From positions 62,001 through 126,000 of the forward strand of contig JALJCO010000064.1 in NCBI GenBank assembly GCA_023101725.1: a stretch of 64,000 nt of DNA, in the 5' to 3' direction. Shown here piece after piece: positions 26,939 through 38,700 of this stretch. The position numbers were made by a program, and so were the translations under genes. The notes beneath the pieces were generated by a model that worked only from the letters and a program-made list of their open reading frames with translations, searched no databases and was not told the origin of the DNA. Position 1 is the stretch's first letter. Each line of letters begins with the position of its first letter. The DNA is from Atherinomorus stipes (taxonomy: Eukaryota > Chordata > Actinopteri > Atheriniformes > Atherinidae).

Positions 26939-27172
26939 TTACATGTTGATCTTAGTTTCATCAAAGAATGACGTTTCAGAACGGCTCTGGCTATTTTCAT
27001 GTGTTATTTGGCCCAACTTTTGTCTAGCCTTTCTATTCTTGAGGCTTATGACCGGTTTGCACCTTGTGGTGAAGCGTCTGCATGTGCTCTTGTTAAGTCT
27101 TCGCTTCATGGCAGACTTGGATAATGATACGTCTACCTGCTGGAGAGGATTCCTCTTTTTCTGGCTGGACAT
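26939..27172 (-). pseudogene. Tc1/mariner-type transposase remnant (DNA-binding to first catalytic Asp)
   Basis: The minus-strand frame reads KRRLNKSTCRRFTTRCKPV followed by SLKNRKARQK and ends in FFDETKINM. This is the Tc1 transposase pattern of the helix-turn-helix end, (V/I)SLKNRKARL, and the first catalytic Asp in W(T/S)DETKI. About 78 residues remain of a normal 340 or so. The rest of the element may extend over about 26.3-27.35 kb. A plus-strand open frame over the same DNA (26724-27191) is its antisense shadow. Confidence 0.75.
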
Positions 27173-28404
27173 TGTTACGTTTGTTTTTTAGAAAGGAAAG
27201 ACTCCTGCAGTCCTCCCAAGTTCCACTTGCATTTCAACAGTTTTGAATGCTTAAATTCAGCAATGTCCATCTTGAAATTTGCTGAAAGTTGATCAATTCT
27301 TTATAAAGAACTTTTTAACATGTTCCCAACTTTAGTATTCAAATTAAATAAATGTAATCATTTATATGGTTTTTACTTTTTTTTTTTCTAAACAAAAGTT
27401 AGAAATATATAAATAGACAAACTCAGCTGAGTGGCTGCATCTTCACCAAGTAAGTAAAACAAAATGACTAAGAAGCTATTTTGCCTTCTCAGAAGCTTCA
27501 AATTAACGGTTTTCAGGTTTTTTTTTTTTTGGCATCTTCATGTCACTTGTTCCATTTAAACAGGACACAGAACAAATAAATCAGGATATGATGTTTACTT
27601 GGAAAAATGACTGAATACGTTTTTGTAGTTCACCTCTATTGTCCACATCGCACTTATGTTTATCAACCAAGCAGCTCCGTGACGCATTATGGAGAAAAAA
27701 AGAAATAAAAAGAAGGAAAGCACCAATTATTGGTCTGTCGAAGTTCTCTGGATGGAACAAAGTTCGGTTACGTTTGTGGGCGAAGCACAAACAGGTGATG
27801 CAGGATGCCTTGCACTTTCCCAGACTTTTAATTCCATCTATCAAAGCAGGTGTATATTACAAAAAAATCCTTGTTTAGTAGCTAAATTGCACACGGGAGG
27901 AAAATTACAAGCATATGAAGGAATGACAGCCTGTTGTGAGCCGTAAAGGGGGAGGAAGAGGGAGTCAAACTCTGAGTTATGAGAAGGTTAAAAGCAGAGA
28001 AAAGCGGGGGTTGGATGGGACATTAAAAAGATTGTGTCCGTCTGGCTAATGGTTCTTTATGGCTCCCTTGCGTCCTGAGATGGGCAGGATGACTGGCAGA
28101 GAGTGTGACCACGGCTAACTCTACATCACCTCTGTTTGCCCCCTTCGGATGACGTCCCACTCAGCGAGGCTGCCTGCCACGCTGAAGTGAACCACTAAAA
28201 CACCATAAAACCAACAGACTAAACAGCCATTCATCATTACTGTGCACTCATGAGCCGCATCACACGCAGCAGTCTTAACTGTCCCACTCGGTGCCTCAAT
28301 GTGCACATTAAAACTTCAAGTATTACTGATACAAAAAGTCTGACCACTCAAACCTCAACCGCCGTTTGTAATGTCCAGAAATAAGGCAATCATGGGTGAA
28401 AATG
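27173..28404. other. Intergenic region downstream of EIF3E
   Basis: AT-rich sequence with T-runs at 27378 and 27521; no gene, RNA or structured repeat recognised. The plus-strand frame at 27639-27878 shows no family match. Confidence 0.45.
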
Positions 28405-28542
28405 GTTTTGTTGGCCACTTTTTATTGAACTGGATGACTTGAACCAAGTGTAAAACAGTGCTGTGCTCTTTGACAGACAAGCGTGGGGAAAAAAAAAAAG
28501 AAAAGATGCAACACAATGATGATCCATCTTCACTGTGGGGGG
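28405..28542 (-). other. EIF3E: EIF3E 3' untranslated region with AATAAA signal
   Basis: Downstream of the stop, the minus strand carries AATAAA at 28426-28421, so cleavage is expected near 28400-28410. This gives a short 3' UTR of about 140 bases. The signal hexamer is seen; the cleavage point is inferred. Confidence 0.75.
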
Positions 28543-28578
28543 CTAGAATCCACTGTCCTGACCGGCCCAGCTTGGTGT
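28543..28578 (-). CDS. EIF3E: EIF3E coding exon 13 and stop
   Basis: Encodes [11 protein letters not shown] and a TAG stop at 28545-28543. The acceptor is GTGTTTTTGCAG. Known vertebrate proteins end QDSGFY, so the last Tyr is absent here. The codon after TAG is CCC, so this is not a lone Tyr-to-stop change in front of an intact old stop. Confidence 0.93.
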   Translation of the reverse strand, partial: TPSWAGQDSGF

Positions 28579-31500
28579 CTGCAAAAACACAAAGTACAGA
28601 GCAAATATTAAAATGAGCCCCTCTGCTGATAACCGGGACCCATCACAACTCATTTTTGCTGTTGATTGTGGGAAATGTGAAAAAGTAATGTACACGTGCA
28701 AGCAGTTAAATGCTGACGTTTTCCTTGTGGGGAAATGTGTGTGTTCTGCTGGTGAGTGCTGGGTGGCTGTGGGGGCCGACAGGGACCCGGAGCAGCCGGC
28801 CCAGATGGAAGGCAGTAAATGTTCTCTATATGTAAGTGATTTGTAGCCTTGAGGACAGCAGGATGTAGCGGTGCTCTGTGAGCTGTTTGCAGCCTCTTTC
28901 GTCTAATTACAAAACTCCTTAATGAGGGAGGGGGGTTGCTTTTTTTTAGGTTACGGCTGCACTCCTGCCGCAGATACTCAAACAATAGGGAGGAGGGGTA
29001 ATTGTGCACATCAAAAGCTCCCCAAGAGCTGCAGTTAAAGAGTGAACGGTTAACATGGCTGCTGAAACTCCGCGGCCTTGGTGACGTCAAGCAAGCCGTC
29101 CGACCCATCAATCTGCTTTTATGGACTGAGCTGGAAGAAGCAGCTCCACCTCAGAGAGTGTGCATTGTTCTGAAATTCTGTGAAGATGCAGTCTGAATAC
29201 CTCAGGTAACAAGGCTGACATCAAAAACAGACTTAAAGGGGATGACTGGACCCTGCGCCTGACATCTGCAGCGGCTACTAAGTGCAGGGAACTCCAGGCT
29301 TTGAGTAATGTTCACCAAAAGCCAACATGAGCGTCCACCTTATTTACGTTGCTGAGCTGAGTCACCAGGCTCAGGCTGCGTTTTATGGTCGTTTGGGATC
29401 TACCTTGTCATTAGGCCTTTGAAGAGCAATAGAGGGATGAAAGCATTAGCTCTGTTAAACTTGCTCTTACTGGCTTATTCCGTGTAAAGAGAGCTTTTGT
29501 TGATGGTTGTTCATCAACATTCTTCAGCCTTGTTCCTTTGAGCTGATCATTTGAGGCGCTTTGAACTGCCATGAGTTCATGTTGACCTTCAATCTGACCA
29601 GTTGAGGGAGTTATGGGTGCCCTACAGCGCCAGGCTGGAAGTGGAAGTTTTGGGTGGATTCTGAATGTACGGTGCGTGCATTCTACTCACCTCATTCCTG
29701 CTGCTGTGGGCCTGCTTTTTCTCAATGTTCATGGCCAACAATTGGCTGCGGAAGGAGAGGCTCTTGGTCTTCTCAATCACCTGCTGGTAAGGCGATATGG
29801 CGTTGTTCCCCATGACGACATGGCCCTGGAAATAAAGACCGAATTGGACAATACAGCCACATTAATGCAGGAGAGAAGGGGAGAGAGAGAAAAAGAAGCC
29901 AATCGTGTTTGATTTTGCAGACACGTCATTTACCAAACGCCAGACAGAACTTGTAATGGTCTTATACAGTTGTACTGCAGGCACATCTAGATAATTCTAT
30001 GTCATTCTGGAGGACCGGGCTATGATTTGCTGATTACAGACAACCTTTGTGATGTGTACTCCAAAACATGCAGCTTCAGCCTGAAGCCTCACGAAGGGAA
30101 TGCACCATGGGGAAGATATTGTGGATGCAACATGAGGTGCATTCAGACAGAGAGGTTCTAAGAATGCAGTTCCTATAACTACGCCTCCCAAGTTTAGTTA
30201 TAAGAACTACCCTTCGCCTTCGGTTTGCGTTCGCACACGAGAGAGGACCTTGTTAGGGACCATGTGTGACGCATTTGTTGCAACTGTGACAAATTTATGC
30301 CCCAGCAGATCTGATACAAAACTGAGGTTTCTCATCTCTTTTATTCAAAGCTGACAGAAAAGCTAACTTACCAGCTTTCCCTTATCACGGTCATATGTAA
30401 CGGAACAGCCCCCCCGCTGGAAAGCTGCTCTACTAACGTCTTGTTTACCTTTTCGTTGAAGTACGCCTGGACACTTTAGTGGACGGACCGGGGTTTGTTC
30501 ACTAAGGTGGTGCAGAGTGTACTGATGCAATTTGCAACTGTATTTGGGTTTTCATCTCTTTTATTCAAAGCTATTATAAAACCTAACTCACCAGCTTTCC
30601 CTTCCTTTCCCTTGTTTACCTTTTGTTGAAGTGCGCCCGGTACTTTAGTGGCCGGTCTGTCCACTATAGTGTCCGGGCGGTAGCCGCAGATTCTACTGCT
30701 ATACTTTGCAGTGTGTTTGTATTAAATTAATATGAAAATAATTGTTTTGGACATTTAAAATAGTTATCAATTCGGGACGTGCACCATTGTGATCGATTTA
30801 ATAATGAATTGGTTTACTCCTTTTGTAATAGTTCTTGTCGTTATTACGATCTCGGTAAACAGGTAAACAGATGTGAGACTTTTTAAATATGGCGGGGCTG
30901 GAAGAAGCGGAGCTCACGCAAAGGCCGTGGCTTGCCAGTTCAACCAATCACCAAAGACCTACGCACTTCAGTTGCCATGGAACCCCAAAAAAACCCTGCC
31001 TCGGAGTAGGAGCTAAAAAGGTTATAGGAACCGAGGTCCCTAGTTCCTATATGTCTGAATGCGCAAAAAAACAGCCTGGTTCCCGAAAAGGTTTTAGGAA
31101 CTCCAAAAGGTTCCTACAGTCCGAAAGCACCTATAGTTAAGAACAAACCTTAAAACTTCTCATCATCGCAGGCGAAGGTGTGTTTAATTTGACTTGTTAA
31201 TTTAGTGAACAACAAACCGCAGAGGGAAACAAAGTCTCACCAGTTTGGAGTCTATCTTGGCATCCAGCCTGGCGTTGCGGATAAGGTTGACAATCCATCT
31301 CTCAGCTTCCTCAGGAGTCATGTTCAGCTTATCTGCCAGCATGCTGTTCAGGAAACAGACACAAAGAGCTCTGACTTTATTTAGTCAAGAATAAAATATT
31401 CCAAATCTGTCAGATTGATTGATTAAAACAGAGTATAAACACAAAGACTTCCTACATCCCATGTGAGCCCTCAGGTTAGAATTTTAATCAGACAAGGCAT

Positions 31501-32682
31501 ATCTTACGGATACTTACAAACATAAACACAGTGCACCTGGAATTCCCACCACAACATCACCTGTTTGCTTGCCAAAATCTGCAGGGAATCTGCACGGGAC
31601 TTTTACATATTCTCTGCTGTTGTTGCAAATCCCCTGGTACAATTAAACCTTTGCAAATGATCGCGGCAGTTGCACTGAGCCAGTGGTTCTCAACCTTTTT
31701 TCAGCATTGTACCCCCTAAACCAAGGGTGTCAGTTTGCATTTTAGTTTAGGGGCCATGTTCACCATTATCTAGAGTGGATTGGACCAGTAAAGGAACAGC
31801 AAAATGACCTGTAAATAATGAAAACTCCACATTTTCCCCTTATTTCAGTGACAATAAGGACCCTATCAAGTTGTTTCCATTTAACCAACTAGTAGGGATG
31901 TATACAGTGCAGGGGTATTTTTTTGAAGGTTTTTAAATATAAAAAAAAGGGGGAAATAAAAAAATTTGGGAAAAAAAAAATTTTTATTAAATTTTTTATA
32001 CATCTAAAAAACAAGAGATAAATTAAGGAGAAAAAAAAAAAAAAAAAGGGAAAAAAAAAGAAAAAAATCCTAATATTCCCAGGGGTTCCTTTCACCAATT
32101 TATATTAGGGTTTTTAAAATATAAAAAAAAATCTCTACCACGGAGGATTTAAAAAATTTAAATTTTTTTATTAATTAATAAAAATATATAAAAAAAAAAA
32201 AGAGAATGATAAAAGGATGAAAAGGGGAATGAAAATGGATGGAAAAAAAAAAAAAAGAATCCCATCCTGTCAGGTAACATGATGGACAACCTGAAAGTTT
32301 AACAATTTTCTCTGTGTTACACTGTTATATCTTTATTTGATCTATATTTTGTATTTTCATACAAACCTATATTTTACCAATATAAAATATATATTCATAT
32401 TTCATATATATAAAAAATAATTTATAAAATTGATCAATTTTATGCATCTTTTAAATAAATGTTAACTTTAAAAATATTAGATTTTATATGCATATTATAT
32501 TTTAATTACATCTTTTCACTTATTTTACAATATTTTATTTTATTAACATATCAATCAATCAATCAAATTTTATTTATATAGCACTTTTCATGCATAGCAG
32601 TTTACAAAGTGCTTCACATAATAAAAACAACACATTACATCAGCAGTCCCACAAGTTTATCTAAAACAGCACACATCCCCCC

Positions 32683-32733
<51 letters not shown>

Positions 32734-35700
32734 ACACACACCACCCCAAGAACAGAGTATCCCGAAAGACATGTCTTGGCACCCGGTGAAGGAACGATAT
32801 TCTATTTATTTTACATATGCATATCCTTATTTTCATGTCCATTAACTTCCAGATCATCATGGATCTACAAAAAAAAAAAAAAAAAAAAAATTTAATCTCT
32901 GGTATCTGGGATAGGAAATTCAGTACTTCACATCATGGTCAGAGGGAATTATCTCGATCCAAGTTATTTTAAATGTACATACATGTACATTTCCACATGT
33001 GTGTAATAATCCAGACCACCTAAACTGACTCACCTCCTCAAACAAACTGAAGTCAGAAAGAAAAGCTAGAACAAGTAATCCCTTTATTTTTCTCAAGTTC
33101 CCCCTGGAGTGTCTCCAAGTACACAAATGGGTACATGTACCCCCATTTGAGAAACACACTGCACCAAGCTGTCTGTGTTGTGCTGATTCATGCAACAGCA
33201 CCAAATAACTCTTAGTTATCACCACCCCATGTTATAATTGATGTTGCACATTACCTACCAAATAAACGGTTACCATTTCCATTTGACAATGTTAACAAAT
33301 GACCGTCACATTATGCTTCGGGCAAAAAGTACACAACACACCCGACCAACACCTCTAACGGTTCTCCACTAATGGCAGCTGGATTTACAGACTTGCACAA
33401 ATGACTTCATTAGAGGTGCAGGGACTTCCATGTTGGACGTCTCTATGGTTACTTAACAGAGACACTTTCCACCTGCCTGCTAAATTTCGTCATGACTCAG
33501 CGTCCCAACGAGTGACTGTCCCTTAAAATAAAAAGCTTGGACACCGTGCTGCTCTTTGATACAGTTAGAGGTAGATGTGTCACAGCAGAAGGCGGGGGGG
33601 TGGAGGGTGGCTGGCACTCTTTGATCCAAAGCTCCCCTCTCTGCAGCTGGCCTCCCTTGTGGCTTTCAAAATAACTAGACCCCCTTGATACCCTCATCTA
33701 AACCCCCTTCCCCCAACGCTTCCTGCCCCCTTCCTCTTGTCTGACCCCCACCAGCCTACACGCCTACCGCATTTCATATAAGGGGCCCAATAAATATCCT
33801 TAACCACTTTGTGCATGGCTCAGAATTTCTACGGAAACCTCATCTCAAAGCCAAACACCAACTCCTCCCACCGCTGAAAAATCGGACCTGTAGACTCACT
33901 GTAGGTATGAATTTGTCACCGTCTCCAGTCTCTGTGACTATTCACTAAATAACGGGGGTTATAAAGGCCAATATAAAAACAATTTACTCCACTAATTTTC
34001 ACTTCCTGGTCCATTAATCACACTTTGTGAGATTTTTCAGGGGAAGCTAGAATCTTCCCAGACCACAACACTTCTCACGCCACAGCTCTGCAAAAAGATC
34101 CCCCCCCCCCACCAACCATTACAGATTTCAACTGTTGTTCTGAGACTCCTATTTAAGACATTCTTTTAGTGGGAAGTAATCTTATTTGGGATTTACAATA
34201 TGCCTGTCTTACCTCAAGGCTCAAAAAGAAAAGTAGGCTACAACTTTCTAACCCATGAATGTTGGTCAAATGGTGGCAAAACCACATGAAGACGGGGAGT
34301 GCAATGACGTCAGTGTCTGGATGGGGCATAAAAAGCATAAACAACAAATAAGAAGCATTACCTCAGCATAATGAGAAAACGAGGGTTTGGTCTCCAGCTG
34401 ACAGTGCACATCTCAACACTTCCACCACAGTCAAGTGATGGAGAAGGTGGATAACAAGTTCGAAAAGCACCAGCTGGGAGGAGATTTATGACCATCTCAG
34501 CAGCCCAGAGGATGGAAAACAATACAGCGAGACGATGAACTTGTCATTCACACCTACCAACTTGGTTACATTAGTTCTGTTAGACAGCTGATTACGCTTC
34601 TGCTCAGCAAACCTTTGGAAAATGACGCATGACAAGAAAATTGCTCCTATGGATCATTATTGGGAACCTGACAAGTTCTGAAAAGTGTTGGCTCTGTAAT
34701 GATGCAAGTTTAGGTTGTGATGGATAACACATGTCGCTGATCGCACAGTGACACTAGAAGCACTGAGGATTCCAGTCTCCAGGCCAAAGGGCTGCTAATG
34801 TAAAGCAACTGGTACACTGAATACATGCTTTGTGTACCAATTTGATAGCTGCAAAAAACAAAATGTTTGAATTCAAGTTTTTACGCTGACAAAGAACATG
34901 TTAATTATTATTCAAACATTTCCGCCATATTCAGCTCTAGGCGAAAGTTTTGGGCATTACACTGAACCAACGTGATGGACGATGGCTTGGGAAACTGTTT
35001 CTCTAAGCTGAGAAAACAACAACATCTCTCCTTGTGGTTGCATACCAACATTTAGCATATAGCTAATTTATAATGAATATTAATAATGAATAATGCACCA
35101 AGGTGGTGGTTGTTTCCCAAATGTATTAAATAGGAAAGCACTGTTTATTTATGGAATATGTATCTACATTACAAAAATCATCTGCTCTCTCAATATTTAC
35201 TCAAGTTGTTTTAACAACACAAAATCTGTTTTTACAACTCAATTAAATTGACAGTTGTTTCACCACAACTTTACAAACAGCAGCTGTACCCTGACAACTA
35301 ACTACAATAATGAAACAATCCATTTTTATGTTGAGGAAATCTGATTTCAAGCTCTTAACCTTTAAAACATGCAGCACCATGAGCTCACTGGCTCTGCTGA
35401 GCTTCCCTCCTTCTGCTGTTACCCAGAAATTAAAAGGTTTCCTCTTTGTTTCAGCTGCTTCTATGACTGCCTTTATTATCAGTAATACTACACATTCTGT
35501 TCCATAACTACTCTGTTAGCTCACAATGAATTGATTCATTTGACATAACTCTCACTGGACTATTTCTTCAGCTGCTGGTTTCAACAAGTGGACAATTACA
35601 GTGAACTAAGCCAACTCCTGTTTCTATGCTGACCTGTGCATTGCACATAAGGGCAGTTTCTGAAAAAAATTGCAGTATTACATGTCCAACATTCCAGCAT

Positions 35701-38700
35701 ATCTGTGGACATTCAGAGATGCTAGTGTTTGCCCAACAATCAGGTAATCTGGTTGAAATTTGAAAGAAATTTGTTATTGGTTCAAATTTTACCCCCGTGT
35801 TTAAGTGATTGCTGTGCAGAGGTACTGTGAGTGTTTTTTTTGGCAATTCAGGAAAGTGGGGGCACATGCCAGTCAAGTCCAGGTCAGATATGGTGATCAA
35901 AACAAACATGGTCTGGTTTCCTCAGCAGGGACTGGAGCTAACCCCTAACCTCTGTCAACATGCTCAGTGCAGCAGAATAGGGGACCACACAGCGCCCCAA
36001 AGGGCCCTGGGCCTGTACCAGCCCAAGTCCTCTAATCTAATTTATCAAATAAAGTCTGGCAATGTTTTCCTCTCAGGAAGCACATTTGTATACATGATCA
36101 GGGTTACTTTATCTTATGGTCTTCCTTAAAAACTAGCCCTACCTGGACCTCAGAGAGAATCAAAGAAGGAAAAATATAAAGAAGAAGAGAGTAAATGTGG
36201 AAGATGTGAGAGGGAGCAAGGATGGGAGCAAGGATGGGAGCAGGGATGGGGTCGGACTTAAACAACCCCAGTATTGAAATCCTTTGGCCCTTGAGCCAAG
36301 CAGACAGCCTCCATGACTGGTTTTATATTACACAACCATGATCCTGTTCCCTGGGGGACAGGGATCACTTTCGTTTCGACCCCTTACTCTCTCTGGCTCC
36401 TGAGCTTTCGACTTGGGGCTAGGGGACTTCTGAGAGTCTCAATAGCAACCTCACACTCGAAGACAGGGGTCAGGATTGGGGTCTAACTTGGTTAAGGAAG
36501 AGAGGAGGAAGGGGGATTCTTCTCCAAAGTATCCCCCTTCTTAACATAGCTGGTCTAAAATGAATGCATTGTTAAACAGCAACATATGATAGTGTTCAGG
36601 AGACTATGAGCCATTTGGAGCAGCCAGACTTTCAGCTTGGGGTAAAATTGATTTTTTGGAGGAACCAAAATGATTGTGTGGTCTTTTTAATGACTTAATT
36701 GTGAGGTGGAAAGATCTTCAGTGTCACATCCAAATGCACAAGACACTGTATCCAACTACCAGCGGACTGTTGTGTACAAATACAATCTAGTGATAAATAG
36801 GCTAAAAAAACCTGAGCAAACAATGACATATCAAGCATTTAACTCAAATGTCAAAGGACAAATGAACAGCTGAGGTCAAAGCAGGGTCTTGCCACTGAAA
36901 CATTCATGGTAGGACAATGAAAATAAAGCCTGTAAATCAAACCAGGAAAATGAAGCTAAATCAGAAACACACACTTGAAACACTGAGAAGTCTAGACAAA
37001 ATGATGTGTGTGTATGCAATTAGGAGCGCAGGCGGAATCACATTTTCTGTGCCTTCAGTACTTTTTAAGGCTTTACTGCATAAAATAACTGAATTACGCC
37101 AACTTCTACGTTTTGGGGTTTTTTTTGTCCCAAGCTGTGGGCAAAGGCGAGCTAAGTATCTGTGAAACCATCATGGCCAGCAGCTGTAAAAATGTCCTCA
37201 TTAAAAACAGCCATCAAACTCATTTGAATCCACGCTTGGGCGCAGAGGGCTTCTGGGTAGAGCACTAATGACTTGGAAATTCAAGTGTCTGTCAAAAATA
37301 GACACGTTGGGTCCATCGTCATAACACCCACCAAAATAAATACGGAAATCCTTGAAACTTGCTCCTAATTTGTGTTCCTGCAGCAGAAACCTCAGCAAAT
37401 ACAGAGCAGGGGACACAAAACAAAATCACCGCTCAACTTCCTCTTTCAGTGTTACCACTAACCTTTGTGGTCCTTAACAAGAAAATGGATCCAATTGCAG
37501 TCAGTCTGCCAAAAAGAACCAGGACTCCTAATCAATTCCAGACAATCTGCAATTGGAGATTTTGACGGGGCCTGATCACGTTCCACAGTTCAACCTTGAC
37601 TACAGACCTCCATGGCTCTATATAACAGTCAATGCAATCATTTTTGTGTCAACAGAAGTAATTAATTCCCTCTTTCCACTGTGGACTTATTTCAAATCTT
37701 TAGCATTGACAACATGCCCAAGGGGCAGTTACCCACTTCCTAATAGCAGCAGTAAATTTGCACAGTCATGAGGAGGGTAAACAATACAAATGCATATGCA
37801 CAGCTTAACATGAGACTACACACTCATAAAAGGATGAGGATAAATCACAGAACAGCGAGAATGCCGTCTTTATCTTTATCACTCTCTAAAATTGATGTAA
37901 GGCAGCCAAATCCTATAATCTCTCTTAATTGTATACAATTAAAATAATCTTTTTACTTTCCTCTCCGCTAATGCTATAATTAGCATTAACTAAATTTCTT
38001 GGTTTTGGGGAAGCATCCAAGGTCAATTGTATTTCACTGTAACTAGGCTGAATTTCTAACTTGTACTCAGTTGAGACCTACAAAGGCCATTTGACCTCCG
38101 TTTATCCAACAAATACGAGCTGGAATGTCTGTGCATTGGAGCAGCTGGGAACGTCTAAAGCCGTATAAACCTTGACCTCTTCCTGGAGGAAAACTGTCTG
38201 AACTGGCGTCGGACAGGTGGTCTTAGAAGCCAAGCAAGCAGAGCAACCTGAGGAGACCTGGAAGCAGTTAAACCACATAATACTTAATCCCCAAGATGTG
38301 TGGGGTCAGCATGGTTGTGTGTGGAAGGGGCAATAACACTCATCTGCAAGGAAAATTCCGCTAATCACAAAACTGACTTTCTTACTTCCTGCTCTCCGGC
38401 TGCTCGGTGACGTTAGTTTTTCGGGACATTAGTCGGACTTCGCCAGTGCGATATGCTCTAATGAAAAGTTCAGTGGTTGTAAAAAGAATTTTCTTTTGTT
38501 TGGATTGCAGAGAGAGACTAACCTGATGCTAATGCACTGGTGAATTCTGCAGAAGGTCTCGAAGATGAAGAGCCTGGCGTTCTCAATGAAGTCCTCCAAA
38601 CAGGCAACCAGGAAGAAGTCATTTACAAGAACCTAAGAAACAGAAAACGTTATATAAAAGCACAACAAAGCAGATACAGAATCAACAGTTGAACACACAA

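Larger units (their letters stand above)
31681..33161. mobile_element. hAT-like element in EIF3E intron 10
   Basis: The left end CAGTGGTTCTCAACC at 31681 is mirrored by GAGAAACACACTG ending at 33161, with GTACCCCC repeated inside each end. The 8 bases outside (CACTGAGC and CACCAAGC) agree at six of eight, fitting an old 8-bp hAT target duplication. The interior is filled with AT-rich sequence, a LINE tail and a (C)n(CA)n repeat. No transposase is recognisable. Confidence 0.6.

Noticed and set aside
26724..27191. 155-residue open frame on the plus strand
   Set aside because: It is antisense to a Tc1-type transposase remnant, and its protein has no sensible composition or family match.
28650..29111. 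153-residue open frame on the minus strand
   Set aside because: It lies in EIF3E intron 12 on the gene's strand but has no family resemblance and is not joined by conserved splice sites; the exon 12 to exon 13 join is clean without it.
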